A stretch of DNA of 64,000 nucleotides from Korobacter sp963703075 (GCA_963703075.1 OY969786.1:3100001-3164000), one strand, 5' to 3'. Counted from the stretch's first letter, positions 6,804 to 14,950 are shown. The notes: generated from the letters alone by a model not told the origin. A program made the numbers and translations.

Positions 6804-7079
6804 GACATCCAAAAGCGCCGGGGGAGACGAACGAGTGGCGATCATGATCACTAGAGAATTGGACCCAAAATGTTTCCGCCTTTCGGAATGCGGGCACGGC
6901 AACGAAGCGGTCGGGGCGGGACATTTGGCGTAACCAGGCGATTGCGCCACTATTTTTCGTGGTTAGCAGTTCTCTGCGATCACCGGCGATGGAATTGATC
7001 CGTGGAAATAATTAAATTGCGTCGACGTTTCGGTATTCCTGCATTCCGCCGTCACCTAATATATACATCCGAGAATCCG
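6804..7079. other. Intergenic stretch without a gene
   Basis: No convincing gene is present. Around 6928-6955 (GGCGTAACCAGGCGATTG then GCGCCAC) there is weak similarity to the left half of the palindromic element, too poor to annotate as a copy. Short frames here are unsupported. Confidence 0.4.
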
Positions 7080-7240
7080 GACTAACAGGTCGCGCTCGAA
7101 TTCAGCGAATGGCGCCATACTGAACGCGACCCAGGTGTGAGTCCGCGAGGGCACGCCCTTGCAGGGCTTGTCGCTCGCTATCTTCACCGAACTGCTCGCG
7201 GGTGGGCAGGCCCTGTCTGCGCCGAGCCCGTTCCTCATAT
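7080..7240 (-). pseudogene. Remnant of a serine recombinase (resolvase/invertase family)
   Basis: A minus-strand frame here contains MAPFAEFERDLLVRI, matching the diagnostic AFAEFERDL segment that closes the catalytic domain of resolvase/invertase serine recombinases. In the adjacent frame, immediately before it, HLGRVQYGA resembles the preceding T-x-GR segment of the family, so the fragment is also frameshifted. Only about 25 residues are recognisable; the catalytic Ser region and DNA-binding part are missing. It cannot be active. It is a trace of a mobile element 1.6 kb from the palindrome array, with no proof that the two are related. Confidence 0.4.
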
Positions 7241-7701
7241 GGACCACCTGTTTGGGCGCATGCAGCGTCTTAATACATACGAAGCAATGACGATCGCCAT
7301 GACCAGAATCGGATCAAACTTATCCAAGTGCTGCCACCGCCATGCAGTTGTGAATAGAACGCGAGTAAAAGATTGATCGCGAGGCCAGCATAAACCCACC
7401 CGGTCAATCGAGGCGCATTGGGAAGCAGAAGGCCCACGCCACCGAGGACATGGGTCACGCCCAGCAGAGGGATGATATAGAGCGGGTATCCGAGTTGCTG
7501 ATTGACGATCCTCCATTCCTCGGGATCGTGAACTAGATATAACCCCCCAAAGTACACCCATATGAAAGCGAGAAGGCCGGTTATTCCCATCGCGGCAATC
7601 TGAGTTGCTCGACCTTCCCGCGCAGGTCTATCTGTTGTGTGTTCAGCTTTCACAGAAGCCATCCTCGTCTTGCGATTCAAATGGTCTAGATCGTCCTGCA
7701 C
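7235..7701 (-). CDS. DoxX-like membrane protein, apparent frameshift
   Basis: The main frame (stop at 7270) encodes a DoxX-like protein with transmembrane helices around GLLAFIWVYFGGLYLV, LYIIPLLGVTHVLGGVGLLL and WVYAGLAINLLLAFYSQL. After LHGGG the frame yields an unlikely tail, whereas the adjacent frame continues with DKFDPILVMAIVIASYVL, the expected last helix, and stops at 7235. A one-base loss near 7330-7340 explains both. GTG (7699-7701) lies 6 nt after the stop of the NmrA-like gene, so the two are probably co-translated; ATG at 7660-7662 is an alternative start. DoxX proteins are small membrane proteins linked to redox stress and quinone chemistry. Confidence 0.75.
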
Positions 7702-7707
7702 CTGGAC

Positions 7708-8598
7708 TTACGCCTTGACAGCGTTCCGTGCTGCAGCCGCAAAGACATCACGTGCAGACGTCGTACCTGCTACGTGCTCCGTACCCGCGATTCCGAGGCC
7801 CATCCATCCTGCGTTCACACTGTCAAACATTTCTTCAGCAGGTCCGGTGTGCCCTTTCCGGACGCCGAACTGTTCGAACGCTTCGGCCCACCCTGCACGC
7901 GGGACGGCAAAGGCCTTTACGTCGCGTTTTAGGACTTCACCCAATTGTTCCGCCACTTCATCCGCGCTTACCATCGAACCCAGCTCGATGATGCGATGCC
8001 CTGACCATGGCGGCCCGGTCAGAAGCTTTGCTACCTCTGCGCCGATGTCGTTTGTGGCGACCATTGTCGATTTTCGGTTTGTAGGGTTGTAGAAGACCGG
8101 TAGGGCTCCGCCTTGGCCCGCCTGCAAGCCGAAAAGAAAGTTTTCGAAGAAACCGCCGGCGCGCACAAATGCGACCGGAGAGGGCAGGTTGCGGAAACCC
8201 TGCTCCATGAGTGACAAGGCCGTGATCATCCCTAGCCCGCTGGTTCTATGCGCGCCCATCGACGAGAGCGCTACCACTCGCGGTGGCACTACCTTGGTCA
8301 GCGCCTCGACATAGTTCGCAATCACGCTCTTTGCTTCCCTGTAATCCGGCGAGGGTGCCCATACAGCGGGCAACATAACAAACGCGCCCGCAACACCTTT
8401 GAGTGCCGCCGCAATGGCTTTGGCATCGTTCCAGTCTCCATCCACCAGCTCCACGCCCTGGTCTGCCCACTTCGCCGCTTTCTCGCGATCGCGCACAAGT
8501 GCTCGGACATGTTTGCCTTGCTGCAGCAGATGCCGCGCGGTGGCGCCCCCAACTTTCCCAGTGATTCCCATGACTAAATACATGCTCGTTGATTTCAT
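7708..8598 (-). CDS. NmrA-like NAD(P)-binding oxidoreductase / regulator
   Basis: The 296-residue protein has an N-terminal Rossmann fold beginning YLVMGITGKVGGATA (a GxxGxxG variant) and NmrA-family features: basic VRD after strand 2 (NADP preference), GDWND after strand 3, and a C-terminal helix bundle. Family members (NmrA, QOR2-type) sense NADP(H) or reduce quinones; the substrate is unknown. AAGGAG lies 6 nt before the ATG. It is divergent from the TetR gene at 8747 and upstream of the DoxX gene. A second NmrA-like gene lies on the far side of the regulator, so regulation of this gene by the TetR protein is likely but inferred. Confidence 0.9.
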   Translation of the reverse strand: MKSTSMYLVMGITGKVGGATARHLLQQGKHVRALVRDREKAAKWADQGVELVDGDWNDAKAIAAALKGVAGAFVMLPAVWAPSPDYREAKSVIANYVEALTKVVPPRVVALSSMGAHRTSGLGMITALSLMEQGFRNLPSPVAFVRAGGFFENFLFGLQAGQGGALPVFYNPTNRKSTMVATNDIGAEVAKLLTGPPWSGHRIIELGSMVSADEVAEQLGEVLKRDVKAFAVPRAGWAEAFEQFGVRKGHTGPAEEMFDSVNAGWMGLGIAGTEHVAGTTSARDVFAAAARNAVKA

Positions 8599-8656
8599 CG
8601 CATTCTCCTTATTGGGCCGCCCATGAAGTGAGCAACCTGACCATTAGAGGCATTTG

Positions 8657-8726
8657 ATAACCATTGGTTGCAAATTAATCAGTGGTTTTTTACCAGCGGT
8701 TAGAAATTGACAATTGGTCGCAAAAA
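8657..8726. promoter_or_regulatory. Candidate operator region between NmrA-like and TetR genes
   Basis: The 148-bp divergent region contains the palindrome AACCATTGGTT (8659-8669) and a related second site: ACCATTGGTTGCAAAT (8660-8675) recurs as ACAATTGGTCGCAAAA (8710-8725), 50 bp apart. Paired sites with partial dyad symmetry fit TetR-family binding. No experimental support is available here. Confidence 0.45.
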
Positions 8727-8746
8727 TCGCCAAAAGAAACTAAGCT

Positions 8747-9433
8747 ATGGAAGTGACTTCCACATCACCAAGTCGACGGGTCGAGCGCAAGAAAAGGTTG
8801 CGGGGCGAAATCCTTGCGGCTGCCAGCAAAATGTTCGCCGATCGCGGTTACGAAGCCGTGACGCTTCGTGCGATCGCTAAAGAGATTGGTTATACGCACG
8901 CCGTGATCTACCAGCATTTTCCGGACAAATCACACATTCTTGCTGAGTTGAGCCGCGAGACGATCGGGCTGATGATTCAGAACTTCGACGCGATTGCCGC
9001 CCAACATCCTGCACCGAAGGAGCGCCTTTTTGCGACTTCACGGGGCTTCATTCAATTCTGCATCGCCCATCCACAGCAGTTCCGCAACGTCTTCTTCGGA
9101 CCCGAGACCCGCAACGGCTTTCGCGCCGGGCAATACATCAACGACCTTGGCGCGCCATTGTTCGAGCGTTTCGTGCAGCTCTTTTTCGATGTTGCCAAAG
9201 CTGAAGGATTGCCAAACAAGGCTGACATCGTGATAGCCCACACCTGGTGGTTTACGATCTTTGGCCTCGCCGCACTCATGGTCATCCAAGGGGTTGTGCC
9301 TGACCTGCCCGACCAGGCTCTCGTGGTCGAGCAAACGATCGCGACGCTTTGGGCGGGCGTCCAGGCTGTTCCGCGATTGCCCAAGAGTGCAGTCTCTAAG
9401 CGATCCGGTCGATCCAGGCCCTCGAGGCAATAA
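8747..9433 (+). CDS. TetR-family transcriptional regulator
   Basis: The 228-residue protein has a classic TetR N-terminus: a basic segment, a helix (GEILAAASKMFADRGY) and the helix-turn-helix at about residues 38-58 (VTLRAIAKEIGYTHAVIYQHF). The remaining 160 residues form an all-helical ligand-binding domain of the type found next to oxidoreductases. The gene is divergent from an NmrA/DoxX pair and convergent with another NmrA-like gene ending at 9448, with only 14 nt between stops. It probably represses its own promoter and the divergent operon. The ATG has only a weak purine-rich leader. Confidence 0.9.
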   Translation: MEVTSTSPSRRVERKKRLRGEILAAASKMFADRGYEAVTLRAIAKEIGYTHAVIYQHFPDKSHILAELSRETIGLMIQNFDAIAAQHPAPKERLFATSRGFIQFCIAHPQQFRNVFFGPETRNGFRAGQYINDLGAPLFERFVQLFFDVAKAEGLPNKADIVIAHTWWFTIFGLAALMVIQGVVPDLPDQALVVEQTIATLWAGVQAVPRLPKSAVSKRSGRSRPSRQ

Positions 9434-9447
9434 CAGCTTCTATCTAC

Positions 9448-10359
9448 TTAGGAGTTTTCGGGAGGCATGCCGGAGTTCAGAAATGCCGGAGCAAACACCT
9501 GGGCGACGAACGATTCGAGGGCGGTGGGCGTCGTATTGGCTGCCGAGCGGGCTTCGAGTGGCACGATGAGGCCCGCATTCGCACCATCCCACATTTCAAC
9601 AAGCAGTTCTGCTGTTTGTTTCGGTAACCCCCTCATCACAAGACTCTGCCCAAGCACCACGCTTGGAACTTGCACATATTGCAGATTGGGTTTGCCGATC
9701 GATTTGCCAACAATGGATGCCGCTTCCTGCATTGAGATGTCACGCTGGCCGTGCAGTTCCTGAATTGAACTGCCAGAAAAATCGCGGGCAGCAAGACGGG
9801 TCGCCGCATATTCGCCAATGTCTTTGGTAGCAATCCATGGCATGGGTGCGTCCGCTTGTAAACCACCCGGCAATGTTCCCGTTGAACGCAACGGGTCCAT
9901 GCTAAGGAAGAGATTGTCCATGAAGTACGCAGCGCGCAGATGCAGGACGTTTAGCCCTGCGACTCGATTCAGCTTTTGTTCCTGCTCATGTAACCCAACG
10001 ATGGGACCGGTGTTTTTCGCGTGCTGGGCGCCGATACTGCTTAGATTGACGATAAACCGCACATGGGCGTTGGTGATCGCTGCGGCGTAAGAATCGGAAA
10101 CGCGTTCTTGATGGGCACGCAAGTCCGTCCGCAAGATGTCTTCGGGTAGAACCAGGTAGACAGCCGAAGCACCCTCGAAAGCTCGGGACATAGAAGTCAC
10201 GTCTTCGACATTACCGACGAAGGGCTCCGCACCGAGCTTCACGAACCGAGTCAACTTACTCGAGTCTCGTCCAACCACGCGAACCTTTTCGCCTTTAGCG
10301 AGCAACGCTTCTGTTGCCGCCCTTCCCGTGCGTCCTGTTGCGCCGGTTACGACGATCAT
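9448..10359 (-). CDS. NmrA-like NAD(P)-binding protein
   Basis: The 303-residue Rossmann protein begins MIVVTGATGRTGRAATEALL with a clean GATGRTG nucleotide-binding loop, a VVGRDSSKL segment after strand 2 and VGNVEDV after strand 3. It belongs to the same broad family as the protein at 7708 but is clearly divergent. The chosen ATG (10357-10359) has CCGGAG about 6 nt upstream; an earlier ATG at 10381-10383 adds eight residues (MQRSPEHS) and is less likely. Its substrate is unknown; such proteins are often quinone or NADP(H)-responsive oxidoreductases. Confidence 0.88.
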   Translation of the reverse strand: MIVVTGATGRTGRAATEALLAKGEKVRVVGRDSSKLTRFVKLGAEPFVGNVEDVTSMSRAFEGASAVYLVLPEDILRTDLRAHQERVSDSYAAAITNAHVRFIVNLSSIGAQHAKNTGPIVGLHEQEQKLNRVAGLNVLHLRAAYFMDNLFLSMDPLRSTGTLPGGLQADAPMPWIATKDIGEYAATRLAARDFSGSSIQELHGQRDISMQEAASIVGKSIGKPNLQYVQVPSVVLGQSLVMRGLPKQTAELLVEMWDGANAGLIVPLEARSAANTTPTALESFVAQVFAPAFLNSGMPPENS

Positions 10360-10423
10360 TGAGTGCTCCGGTGATCGCTGCATTCGCGATCCTGAAAGAT
10401 TTCACAACCGACAGTGATGGGCA

Positions 10424-10510
10424 GAACACCCATCATCATCGCGACCCGTGCCCCGAGCATAGCCGACTTAGGAGGCGGGTTGCTTGGGGTGACGGGATAT
10501 TACGCCAGAA
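10424..10510 (-). repeat. Diverged palindromic element (copy 12)
   Basis: The right half TTGCTTGGGGTGACGGGATA (10480-10499), then TTACGCC, resembles the element's right arm and flank. A GAACA at 10424 and GTGCCCCGAGC at 10448-10458 may be traces of the left flank and loop. It lies about 65-120 bp upstream of the minus-strand NmrA-like start, as the better copies do. Confidence 0.4.
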
Positions 10511-10570
10511 ACCCTAGTCGCGAGACAACGCTGGTGGACACTCGTTGGCTAACTCATTACCATCCCTGCC

Positions 10571-11011
10571 ATGTCGAGTGGTGCCGTTTGCCTTTACCTC
10601 TTTGTGGTCGCTTGCTGGAGTTTCGCAGCGGCGCGGGAGCCCAACCAGAAGGATCAGATCACGACGTTAAATGCTTCAGACATGAAGCGACAGACCCTCT
10701 CTTGCAAGCCGCACGAGATCAAACGCGGTTTGCTTCCGAAAGGGACGATCGTGCCCATCTGGATATCGATCGATGAACAAGGAAATATCTACGATCTGTG
10801 GGGGCTTTCGATCGCTGTCGTTTCACTCAAGACCTGTAACCGGCCGACCATACATTCGTTCTCCCCTTCCCTAATGCAAATTCGGGCTAGACCGGGTGAC
10901 GTCAAAGCGGAGAACAAGAAGCTTTCGCGGCGGAACTTCTCCCTGCAATGTTCCAGCCCATGGCTCGCAGCGACTCCGTTCTCCTTTGGCAAGCGATGTG
11001 CTTTCCACTGA
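10571..11011 (+). CDS. Doubtful small secreted protein
   Basis: An open frame of 146 codons begins with a hydrophobic, signal-like stretch (CLYLFVVACWSFAAA) and contains GTIVPIWISIDEQGNIYDLWG, faintly like the start of a TonB-type C-terminal domain. No ribosome-binding site is obvious, and the last third is basic and Ser-rich without visible structure. Its 3' end overlaps the sigma-54 promoter match at 10986-11003. It may be a decayed gene; without it, 10384-11010 holds no gene. Confidence 0.28.
   Translation: MSSGAVCLYLFVVACWSFAAAREPNQKDQITTLNASDMKRQTLSCKPHEIKRGLLPKGTIVPIWISIDEQGNIYDLWGLSIAVVSLKTCNRPTIHSFSPSLMQIRARPGDVKAENKKLSRRNFSLQCSSPWLAATPFSFGKRCAFH
10985..11003 (+). promoter_or_regulatory. 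Sigma-54 (-24/-12) promoter match
   Basis: TTTGGCAAGCGATGTGCTT has GG at 10988-10989 and GC at 11000-11001 with the obligatory 10-nt spacing, and matches TGGCACG-N4-TTGCW at most positions (TGGCAAG, GTGCT). Transcription would start near 11012, just upstream of AGGAG and the ATG at 11029. A gene pair encoding a kinase and a sigma-54 activator lies directly downstream. Confidence 0.55.
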
Positions 11012-11028
11012 GCCTATGAGGAGCCGCT

Positions 11029-11802
11029 ATGACTAGAAGGTCACTTAGAAACTTGTTGATTCCCATCTCAGTGGTGCTCGGCAGCCTGCTTTGTGCAGCG
11101 CAACCGGCACCCCCACGCCGCCCCGGCGCGCCGCCTCCCGATCCGAGAGTGGCGACACAGGAAGAAGCAGCAGGCGCAGTGCAGCGCGCTTATGACGGCA
11201 TCTCAAGGGCTGCGATGTTGCAAGCGTCAAGCAATGCGGGCGTTAATATCAGCAGCCTCATTTCCCAAAGCAAAGGCGCTTACCAGGAAGCGCTTTCGCG
11301 ATACCAGGCGAACGACTATCCGGGTGCGCGGGAAGAGGCAATGGCTTCGACCGATCTCTCGCGCGCAGCGGAAGAGCTGGCCGCGTCGGGGAACGCGTCC
11401 AACGAGCGGGCCGGGGTGCCAGCGCCGCCGGCTTCATCCGCGACGAGGGAAGACAGCATGCGGGCCAGGCGGGATGTACAGAACCTGGGCTATCGACTGG
11501 GGGTCGTCAGCCAGCCGCAAAGCTCCAGTGAGACGGCTCCCGCGAATGTCGCCTCGCAGGCGAAAGCTCTGTTGAGCACCAGCGAGACGCTCTTGAAGGA
11601 GGCGCAAGCCGCACTTTCGCAAAACCAGGCACAACGGGCAATCCATCTAGCTCATGCTGGGGACGCGCTGACCCATGTAGCGGAGCACCTGCAGAACCGC
11701 TACCTGATTGCGGCCGGTATCACACCCACCGCACCTGCGCCCCCACCCAGCGATCCCGACGGAGCCGCTCCGCCGCCGCCTCCGGGCGGTGGTCGTCAGT
11801 GA
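11029..11802 (+). CDS. Secreted helical, Pro/Ala-rich protein
   Basis: The 257-residue product has a signal peptide (about residues 1-25, ending CAAQ), a proline-rich linker, and two helical segments rich in Ala, Gln and Ser (about residues 45-120 and 145-225) that look like TPR-related or coiled helical hairpins. It ends in a Pro/Gly-rich tail. The family is unrecognised. A good AGGAG precedes the ATG and a sigma-54 promoter match lies 26 nt upstream. A terminator-like hairpin follows, separating it from the two-component genes. The lipoprotein at 55026, beside the second NtrC-type pair, has a similar build, so both may be envelope targets of these systems (inference). Confidence 0.75.
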   Translation: MTRRSLRNLLIPISVVLGSLLCAAQPAPPRRPGAPPPDPRVATQEEAAGAVQRAYDGISRAAMLQASSNAGVNISSLISQSKGAYQEALSRYQANDYPGAREEAMASTDLSRAAEELAASGNASNERAGVPAPPASSATREDSMRARRDVQNLGYRLGVVSQPQSSSETAPANVASQAKALLSTSETLLKEAQAALSQNQAQRAIHLAHAGDALTHVAEHLQNRYLIAAGITPTAPAPPPSDPDGAAPPPPPGGGRQ

Positions 11803-11810
11803 AGATGGCG

Positions 11811-11845
11811 CAGCCAACCGGCAAAGTTGCTGGTTGGCTGTTTGC
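11811..11845 (+). terminator. Terminator-like hairpin
   Basis: CAGCCAACC (11811-11819) pairs with GGTTGGCTG (11832-11840), extended inward through a G-T wobble by GCAA/TTGC around a 2-nt centre, followed by TTTGC. It lies 8 nt past the stop of the secreted-protein gene. The T-tract is short. Confidence 0.6.
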
Positions 11846-11906
11846 TATCGCCTAGCAGTCCTTCGCGAACAGCATCTAAGAAATTGAGAACTGAACTGCC
11901 GAGCAA

Positions 11907-13475
11907 GTGAATATGCAAGTTCTTCCAAACAGCCTGGCTCGCCGAATCCAAGTGCTCGGTCTGTTGGTGGCGATTTTCATTGTGGGCTGTGCAATCGCGT
12001 TCCTTCTTGTGCTTGAGAACAGTGAGACGCAGACGCTCACCCAGACAACCAGCCACCTTGCGGCGGTGGCCGCTTCGCTGGCGCGGGACTATCAGAGCCG
12101 CGCGCAGTACGAAACGTCGGAGCACGGTGTACCGCCGCTGGACGGTAGAGCGGTTCCCGCCCAGGACGTTCTTTCGCTGATGACGACAGTCGCGCTGCGA
12201 CGGGAGATCGGCACTGAGGGCGGCTTCTACTCAGCAGCCGGGGACGAGCTTTTGGGGTATGCCTTTCCGACCCACGAGGGCCCTGGCGCGAAGAAAGACA
12301 TGCCGCAGAAAGAACTTCCCGCGATTCTGGAACTGGCGCGGAAAGCTTCTTCGACGAGGCAGCCGCAGTCATTGGTGTTTCGCGGTCAAAGGGACGCCAT
12401 CGTATTCTGCGCTGCTCCAGTCGTGCTCAGCGGGCAAAGTCCAGGGGCTGTATGGGTGATGAAGAGAATGCCCGGGCTGCAGGCCCAGCAGAGCGCCCGC
12501 ACTTACCTGGGATGGTTGCTGCTGGGAGTTCTGGCTGTCGGATGCGTCGTCATGGCATTTCTCATTGCCCGCAACCTGGCGACCGGTATTGTGCACGTCG
12601 AAGAGCGACTAGCCGATCTCGAGTCCGATCTCACCCTCCCTCCCAAGACCTTGAACGATGTAGCAGAAGTGGAGCGAATCCATGCCGGAATCAACCGGCT
12701 TGCCACGACTTTGCGCGAGCGGATGGACAAACAGCGAGATCTGGAATCCAAGCTGCGAAACAGTGAGCGATTAGCGGCGTTGGGAAAAGTCGCAGCCGGC
12801 GTCGCACATGAACTGCGCAATCCACTGGCGACCATCCGATTGCGAACGCAGATGAGCAATCGTGAAACCAGTGATCCAGCTTTGCAGAGAAACGCCGCGA
12901 TCGTGCTTGACGAGGTTTCGCGCCTGGACACGATGGTGGAGAGACTGCTTTACTTCTCCCGTCCTTTAAAGCTCTCGGTTCAGCGAGTCGGGATAGCCGA
13001 CATTCTGAAAGCTGCGGTGGAGACACAATCTGCGCCAGCCAGCGCAAATGGGGTCGAAATTCAACTTGTCCTCGGCGTTGAGGACATAGAAGTTCAAGGC
13101 GACCCGTCGGCCTTACGGCAGGTCTTCGACAATCTCATCAGGAATGCCGTGGAAGCGCAGGAAGGCGGCGGTGGAAAAGTCCTCGTTCGCGTGGCGAAGG
13201 CGTCGGCGCAGCAGGCTGAAATCATGGTTCAAGACGAAGGTCCTGGCATCTCCACGGAGAACATGCCGCGTATCTTCGACCCCTTTTTTACAACAAAGGC
13301 GGCGGGCACGGGCCTTGGACTTTCCATTTGCTACGAGATCATCAAGGCACACCAGGGAGAAATCGAGATCGAGAGCCAGCCCGGATCGGGAACTCGGGTC
13401 AGAGTGCTGTTGCCGGCCCTGAGTAGGCAGGGGTCGACAGAGCCCCGGGAGGAAGTACGGGAGCAGCCCGCGTGA
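11907..13475 (+). CDS. Sensor histidine kinase (NtrB/AtoS-like)
   Basis: The 522-residue membrane kinase has a first membrane helix at about 14-36, a periplasmic sensor region, a second helix at about 200-222, a HAMP-like linker, the dimerisation box AHELRNPL with phospho-acceptor His301, and the ATPase motifs: N box DNLIRNAVEA, G1 DEGPGIS, F box FFTTKA and G2 GTGLGLSI. It should autophosphorylate and phosphorylate the response regulator encoded next, whose GTG start overlaps this stop by 4 nt (GTGA). The signal is unknown. MNMQV or, two codons later, MQV may be the start. Confidence 0.93.
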   Translation: MNMQVLPNSLARRIQVLGLLVAIFIVGCAIAFLLVLENSETQTLTQTTSHLAAVAASLARDYQSRAQYETSEHGVPPLDGRAVPAQDVLSLMTTVALRREIGTEGGFYSAAGDELLGYAFPTHEGPGAKKDMPQKELPAILELARKASSTRQPQSLVFRGQRDAIVFCAAPVVLSGQSPGAVWVMKRMPGLQAQQSARTYLGWLLLGVLAVGCVVMAFLIARNLATGIVHVEERLADLESDLTLPPKTLNDVAEVERIHAGINRLATTLRERMDKQRDLESKLRNSERLAALGKVAAGVAHELRNPLATIRLRTQMSNRETSDPALQRNAAIVLDEVSRLDTMVERLLYFSRPLKLSVQRVGIADILKAAVETQSAPASANGVEIQLVLGVEDIEVQGDPSALRQVFDNLIRNAVEAQEGGGGKVLVRVAKASAQQAEIMVQDEGPGISTENMPRIFDPFFTTKAAGTGLGLSICYEIIKAHQGEIEIESQPGSGTRVRVLLPALSRQGSTEPREEVREQPA

Positions 13476-14845
13476 AACCTACTGCTTTAGTCATTGAGGA
13501 TGACCTTCGCCTGCGGGAGACCGTCGCAGAAATACTTCGCAAAGAAGGGTTCGAAGTCCTGGAAGCCGGTAGCGGACGGGAGGCTGAGGACACTCTCAAG
13601 CAACGACGTCCTGATATCGCGCTGTGCGATTGGAAGATGCCAGACGGGGACGGACGTTCGGTGCTGGAGCACCTGCAGCAACAGGATCTGCTCCGCGTCA
13701 TGCCGGTGGTCGTTATGACAGCGCACAGTACGAGCCAGAATGCGATCGATGCCATGCAGATTGGCGCCTACGATTTCCTGGCCAAGCCGCTGGACCTGGA
13801 TGAGCTCCGCGTGACCGCGCAACGGGCCCTTCAGCATGCGCGCTTGCAACAGGAAGTGGAAGAACTCCGTGGAAAAGTGCGCGAGTCGAATCACCATGAG
13901 CACCCGCCCATGATCGGGTCGTCGCGACCGATGCTGGAGACATTCAAGTCAATCGGCCGAGTCGCTCGAACCGACACCGCAGTGTTAATTCTCGGCGAAA
14001 GCGGCACCGGAAAAGAGTTGGTGGCGAGGTGCATTCACGAAAACAGCGGACGCAAAGAAAAACCGTTTGTTGTGGTGAACTGCGCAGCTCTGCCGGCCGA
14101 TCTGCTGGAGGCCGAGCTCTTTGGGCATGAGAAAGGCGCGTTTACGGGCGCAGTCGCGAAGAAGCCTGGGCGGTTCGAGGCTGCCGCTGGCGGAACGGTC
14201 TTTCTCGATGAGATTGGAGAGCTGCCGATTGCCGTGCAGCCCAAGCTTTTGCGAATCCTGCAGGAGCACACCTTTGAGCGGGTGGGTGGCAATGCCACGC
14301 TCCAGGCGGACTTCCGTCTTATCGCGGCCACGAACCGTGACCTGGAAAACGAAGCGCGATTGGGCACGTTTCGCCAGGATCTTTATTTCCGGCTCTCGGT
14401 TTTCACCGTGGAACTTCCACCTCTGCGTTCGCGACGCTCCGATATCGTGCCGCTCGCAGAACATTTCCTGGCAAAGTTCAGCGAGCGCAATGGCTTCCCA
14501 GTCAGCGGGTTCTCCGAGGACGCGATTCTTAAGCTGCAGCAATACGAGTATCCCGGAAACGTGCGCGAGCTGGAGCATGTGGTGGAGGCAGCCGTGTTGC
14601 TCGCCCAGGGACGGGTGGTAAACCCGGAGCACCTTCGATTCGCGAACACAGACGGATCAAGCGGCAGCGACGATCTCTCCCGATATCTCCGGATGCCGTT
14701 CCATGAATCCGTGGGCGCATGGGAAAAGCTTCTTGTCCAGCAGGCTCTGCAGCACGCAGGTGGGAATAAAGCTGAAGCTGCCCGAGCACTTGGGATCCAG
14801 CGGCGACTACTGTACGAGAAGTTGAAGCAGCATAACCTCGAATAG
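13472..14845 (+). CDS. Sigma-54-dependent response regulator (NtrC family)
   Basis: The 457-residue three-domain activator has a receiver domain (1-120) with phosphorylation site Asp53 in LCDWKMPDGDG. Its central AAA+ domain carries Walker A GESGTGKE, the sigma-54 contact loop GAFTGA and Walker B FLDEIGE. A Fis-type helix-turn-helix sits at the C-terminus (NKAEAARALGIQRRLLYEKL). When phosphorylated it should form a ring that opens sigma-54 RNA polymerase complexes. The GTG start overlaps the kinase stop, so the pair is translationally coupled. Two sigma-54 promoter matches (10985 and 14934) flank the pair and are its likely targets. Confidence 0.95.
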   Translation: MKPTALVIEDDLRLRETVAEILRKEGFEVLEAGSGREAEDTLKQRRPDIALCDWKMPDGDGRSVLEHLQQQDLLRVMPVVVMTAHSTSQNAIDAMQIGAYDFLAKPLDLDELRVTAQRALQHARLQQEVEELRGKVRESNHHEHPPMIGSSRPMLETFKSIGRVARTDTAVLILGESGTGKELVARCIHENSGRKEKPFVVVNCAALPADLLEAELFGHEKGAFTGAVAKKPGRFEAAAGGTVFLDEIGELPIAVQPKLLRILQEHTFERVGGNATLQADFRLIAATNRDLENEARLGTFRQDLYFRLSVFTVELPPLRSRRSDIVPLAEHFLAKFSERNGFPVSGFSEDAILKLQQYEYPGNVRELEHVVEAAVLLAQGRVVNPEHLRFANTDGSSGSDDLSRYLRMPFHESVGAWEKLLVQQALQHAGGNKAEAARALGIQRRLLYEKLKQHNLE

Positions 14846-14852
14846 CGCCGAC

Positions 14853-14874
14853 ATGCGTACATTCCTGTACGCAT
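14853..14874. promoter_or_regulatory. 22-bp perfect palindrome, candidate enhancer or hairpin
   Basis: ATGCGTACA and TGTACGCAT are exact inverted repeats around TTCC. It begins 8 nt after the regulator's stop and is centred about 70 bp upstream of the -24 element at 14935, a distance that suits an NtrC-type activator site. No T-tract follows, so termination is less likely. Confidence 0.5.
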
Positions 14875-14932
14875 TGCGAACAGACATACATGACATCACG
14901 CTGCCCATCGAGGGCAATCTGACCGCTCGCCT

Positions 14933-14950
14933 ACGGCACACGGATTGCAC
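14933..14950 (+). promoter_or_regulatory. Sigma-54 (-24/-12) promoter
   Basis: ACGGCACACGGATTGCAC contains GGCAC at -24 and TTGCA at -12, with GG (14935-14936) and GC (14947-14948) separated by exactly 10 nt. This is a near-perfect match to the consensus. It lies 37 nt before the ATG at 14987. Confidence 0.75.

Noticed and set aside
6855..6925. Possible insertion-sequence end or transposase fragment
   Set aside because: Only a vague impression of IS-like sequence; no inverted repeat, no direct repeat and no recognisable transposase motif.
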